Made by a program: the position numbers and the translations under genes
Shown here: piece after piece, positions 61,387 through 64,000 of the stretch
Layout: each line of letters begins with the position of its first letter
How positions within the stretch are numbered: position 1 is the first letter of the stretch
The notes under the pieces: generated by a model
What the model saw: only the letters and a program-made list of their open reading frames with translations
Database searches by the model: none
What the model was told of the DNA's origin: nothing
Assembly: GCA_964530825.1 (NCBI GenBank)
Contig: CAZHCA010000008.1
Location: 106,754-170,753, forward strand
Direction of reading: 5' to 3'
Length of the DNA: 64,000 nucleotides
DNA from: CAZHCA01 sp964530825
GTDB lineage: Bacteria; Bacteroidota; Bacteroidia; Chitinophagales; Saprospiraceae

Positions 61387-62703
61387 AGTTTTTGCTTTAA
61401 AGCAGTTTTGCCAGATTGATTGCGCCCGTTCAACCGATGGGAAACAGCCAAATAAATTCCATCAGTCCGTAGGGTCGGCGGAACAATCCGTAAGCCCCAT
61501 ACCTTTAGTCCGGTTGGGACATTTTAAAACCATTTGCGAGGAGCGGTAAAAGGGAGGATAGTTGTTTGTTGTTCAGTAGTTATTTGTTTTTATCTCCTTT
61601 TTTCGCTCTCGGAATAACTATTCTCAAAGCTTTCTGCGGGGAACGGATTAGGGAACACATTCCTATTAGCATCATAAAAATAGGGCTATTCCGCCGGATT
61701 TTCAAGTAGGAATACGCTAAAATAGAGGCATATAAAAAAATCAGCATGTTTATGGGAAGGGTAAAAAAAGAAAGCGGCCATCGATTGATAGGCCACTCTC
61801 CTAATGGTCTCCTAGGATTTTAGGTGAAGGTCTAAATGCGGAGACCTTTGCAGTAACATGAAAAGAATCCACAGCAGTTTTTGGAATGAATATGGGACAT
61901 ATCTTTAAGCAACAGCTGCAAAAAAGCTAGAAGGTGACGATTCGTTCACCGCCACCTCCAGCGGAAATCTATAGCAACTATCTACTTATCTCCTAAGGGA
62001 TCAGGCCGTGAACAGGTCGAAAGCATTTCGGATCATTCCCTTCGGAACCAGGACCCGTCGTCGGCGTATATTTTCGACTTATTGTGGAGAGATTATGATA
62101 GGTAGGAAAACTTATTTCCTTAAAGATAACAAATGTACCTGGGCAAAACCTCACGCTCTGACTAGAAAAGCATGAGGTATAAAAATTGCCCAGTGAACAA
62201 GTATCTTCCACAGCGAGCAGCTTGCACTCACCTGAAGTTTTGTTATTTTTCCCGTATTCTTTAAAATCGGGGAGGGCCGGCAGGCCCTCCCGTCTACTGA
62301 GGGTTAGTTATTGTTGTCCACTAAGTCGATAGGTTCTTGGGATTACACGTTGGGCGTTTTTGTTTTTGGGCGTTGAAAAGTTGGTTTGTTAATTTCTTAC
62401 AAGTACAAATATATTCCTCAACTCAAAGGAGGGAAAACCACCAACCGGCTGTAATTCGGGGTTCCAACACGAGGGATGAGCAGCACTGCAGCGCAATGAT
62501 AATTTGCGGCAAACCCTTTTAAATAATTGATAAACAGTATCTTATTAAAAATAGTGCCTGGGTGAAGATTACTTCCCTCTACTGGCCCCTGATCCGGATT
62601 TCCAACGACGAAAAAAAATTAAAAAAAGAGGGGGCTCCGCCTTCATCTGTCTGTCTGTAGGATAGAGTCGGCTTGAAATAGGCTGCTTACAACCTTTTAT
62701 ATT
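61387..62703. other. Gene-poor region with hairpins, 1.3 kb
   Basis: I see no gene with recognisable domain in this stretch. The composition is more AT-rich than the neighbours. Hairpins: AAGGTCT (61827-61833) with AGACCTT (61842-61848); GGGAGGGCC with GGCCCTCCC (62270-62278, 62283-62291). A minus-strand open frame of 104 codons (61993-62307) reads LPALPDFKEYGKN...CKLLAVEDTCSLGN but has no ATG and only a GTG at 62211. A 22-codon minus-strand frame (61832-61900) would give a peptide with four cysteines. These could be relics, small RNAs or chance. Confidence 0.4.
62265..62291 (-). terminator. Strong hairpin, possible minus-strand terminator
   Basis: Nine perfect G/C-rich pairs (GGGAGGGCC/GGCCCTCCC) around a four-base loop at 62270-62291. 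Read on the minus strand it is followed by CGATTTTAAAG, a short T run; on the plus strand there is no T run. It would end a transcript coming from the right, where no gene is now visible. Confidence 0.45.
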
Positions 62704-63978
62704 ATGCGGAAAGCGTTTCTTTACGAACTGATCGATTCGCTGTCGAAGAATGAAAAACGGTACTTCTCTGTTGAGCAGAAAAGCCGGGAGAGGCCACCAA
62801 AGTACCTTAAACTCTATGAGGACCTGAAGAAGATGGTGAAAAATCAGGCCTACGACGAAGAGGCCCTGCAAAAAAAATACGGTGCCCAGTTAAGTGAGTA
62901 TAAGCGCAGCCTATATACAGCCCTACTGGCTAGCCTTAGAAGTTTTCATAGCAAAAACGCTTATGCCGCGCAGATCAAGGAAGCCATTGTTGAATCGCGT
63001 ATTCTTTTTCAACGTGGACTGGAAGACCAGGCCATTGAACGGTTGAAGGAGGCCCAGAAATGGGCAGAGCTAATCGAAGACCCGCAGGACAAGTTGGAGA
63101 TCAATTTAGAGATGCTTTCTTACAACCGGTACATCCGGCAGGGGGATTATGCGCAACAGATCGATGATTTGCTTACCGAAAACTCAATGGTCTGGCAAGA
63201 CCTTCAGGATTATGTTACTTACATCCGGATCTATGACCAATTGCTTTTGAAAGCCCTTCAGCAATACCGCCTGCCTTCGAGTCAAGCGGTCAAGGCGTTG
63301 CAAGACCAATATCAACGCGACCTCGTTGGCAACCCTCCGAAGGGTGCCTACGCTCGCCGGCGTTACTTTCAGGCGCAGGCACTTTACTTCCAACTAATTG
63401 GCGAGGCGGAAAAAGCTTTCGTGAGCTATCAGCATCTTATCGATTGGTGGGAAACCAATCCGGGCATCAAAAGCGAACGCTTCCATGAATTCATTATCGA
63501 TTACACCAATCTCTTCTACACTTTGATGGAGAGCGATAACATGGCAGAGTTGGGAGACTATCTCGATCGCCTAGAAAAGGAAAGGCCGCCGGGGTTTCAG
63601 GAAGAGAGCCTTTTATTTCGAAAAATTACGAACTATCGGATTATCTTCTACATCAATCAGGGGGTAGAGGATACCGAAAAGCAGATTTACAAAAAGATCT
63701 TAGCTGGTCTCAGCCAGTTTCCCATGCCAGGCAGTAGCCAACGGGCTATTTTTTTCAACCTCACCTTGTTTTTATTCATCAACGAATCCTTCGATGAGGT
63801 GGTCAAACAGTGCGACCGTCTGATAAAAGAAAGAACAGATGCAAGAAAAGACCTGGATCTGGATGCTTTATTGGTGAAAGTAGTCGCTACCTGCAACCTA
63901 GACGAAGAGTTGCACGACCGAGCCCTTCGAAGCGCGAACAGGTATTTTAGGGCTTCCTCAAAAAGTCGCACCCATTAG
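62704..63978 (+). CDS. Helical-repeat protein of unknown function
   Basis: A 424-residue soluble protein rich in helices with no signal peptide. The first 40 residues (FLYELIDSLSKNEKRYFSVEQ) are basic and polar; the middle resembles TPR-type repeats (LFQRGLEDQAIERLKEAQKWAEL). I do not recognise the family; similar ELIDSLSKNEKRYF starts occur, as I recall, in Bacteroidota proteins of unknown role. It follows a 1.3 kb gene-poor region and ends 22 bases before the window does. The start at 62704 has an in-frame ATG after an AT-rich sequence, as usual for this group. Confidence 0.7.
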   Translation: MRKAFLYELIDSLSKNEKRYFSVEQKSRERPPKYLKLYEDLKKMVKNQAYDEEALQKKYGAQLSEYKRSLYTALLASLRSFHSKNAYAAQIKEAIVESRILFQRGLEDQAIERLKEAQKWAELIEDPQDKLEINLEMLSYNRYIRQGDYAQQIDDLLTENSMVWQDLQDYVTYIRIYDQLLLKALQQYRLPSSQAVKALQDQYQRDLVGNPPKGAYARRRYFQAQALYFQLIGEAEKAFVSYQHLIDWWETNPGIKSERFHEFIIDYTNLFYTLMESDNMAELGDYLDRLEKERPPGFQEESLLFRKITNYRIIFYINQGVEDTEKQIYKKILAGLSQFPMPGSSQRAIFFNLTLFLFINESFDEVVKQCDRLIKERTDARKDLDLDALLVKVVATCNLDEELHDRALRSANRYFRASSKSRTH

Positions 63979-64000
63979 TGCTATTTTTCTGTGATCGGTC

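Noticed and set aside
62337..62522. 61-codon plus-strand frame before the last gene
   Set aside because: No recognisable pattern, and biased composition typical of spacer DNA.

Overview
The window looks like chromosomal DNA from a marine-type, gliding or predatory member of the Bacteroidota, most like the Saprospiria/Lewinella group. The signs are type IX secretion C-terminal domains, TAnnTTTG-type promoter boxes with few Shine-Dalgarno sites, DUF4369/TlpA-like lipoproteins, Wza/Wzc-type export proteins, a sphingosine-phosphate-lyase-like enzyme and base composition near 50% GC by eye. No phage, transposase, integrase or CRISPR array is visible.

Region 1 (1-12975) is mostly housekeeping. It holds a STAS protein, ribonuclease Z, a Crp/Fnr regulator with an FNR-spaced palindrome in front of it, DNA polymerase IV, a HAD hydrolase, tRNA-Lys with promoter and terminator, a TlpA-like lipoprotein, a YebC/TACO1 protein, a patatin, an S9 peptidase, a 44-residue membrane peptide, QueD and a sphingosine-1-phosphate-lyase-like enzyme.

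Region 2 (13176-20260) is the most interesting. It is a compact four-gene set: a CHAT caspase-like protease, a protein with two tandem STAND ATPase modules, a protein that continues the second STAND module into a membrane helix, a long coiled coil and a WD40-like propeller, and an outer-membrane beta-barrel protein. The two STAND genes are in the same frame and are separated only by one TAA and six sense codons, so they look like one ancestral protein of about 1,400 residues. The positive-inside rule puts the propeller in the periplasm. I infer an envelope-spanning sensor, ATPase switch and protease system.

Region 3 (20376-29350) holds a cupredoxin-like protein, an outer-membrane barrel, a TPR histidine kinase and its NarL-type response regulator (probably one operon), a lamin-tail T9SS cargo whose sorting domain is cut by a TGA, and glycogen phosphorylase.

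Region 4 (29396-61386) is a large Wzx/Wzy-dependent exopolysaccharide locus. It starts with a good promoter, a 550-base structured leader, wza and wzc. It continues with genes for uronate and acetamido-sugar synthesis, amidation, deacetylation, methylation, glycosyl transfer, flipping and polymerisation. A frameshifted FkbM methyltransferase lies in the middle. On the opposite strand at the right end are a secreted heparinase-family lyase and the initiating sugar-phosphate transferase. The set suggests an acidic, amidated or partly deacetylated polymer with its own lyase.

Region 5 (61387-64000) has 1.3 kb without a convincing gene but with hairpins, then a helical-repeat protein of unknown function. 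Three reading frames in the window are interrupted (STAND, T9SS cargo, FkbM); each may be biology, decay or sequence error, and the raw reads would decide.
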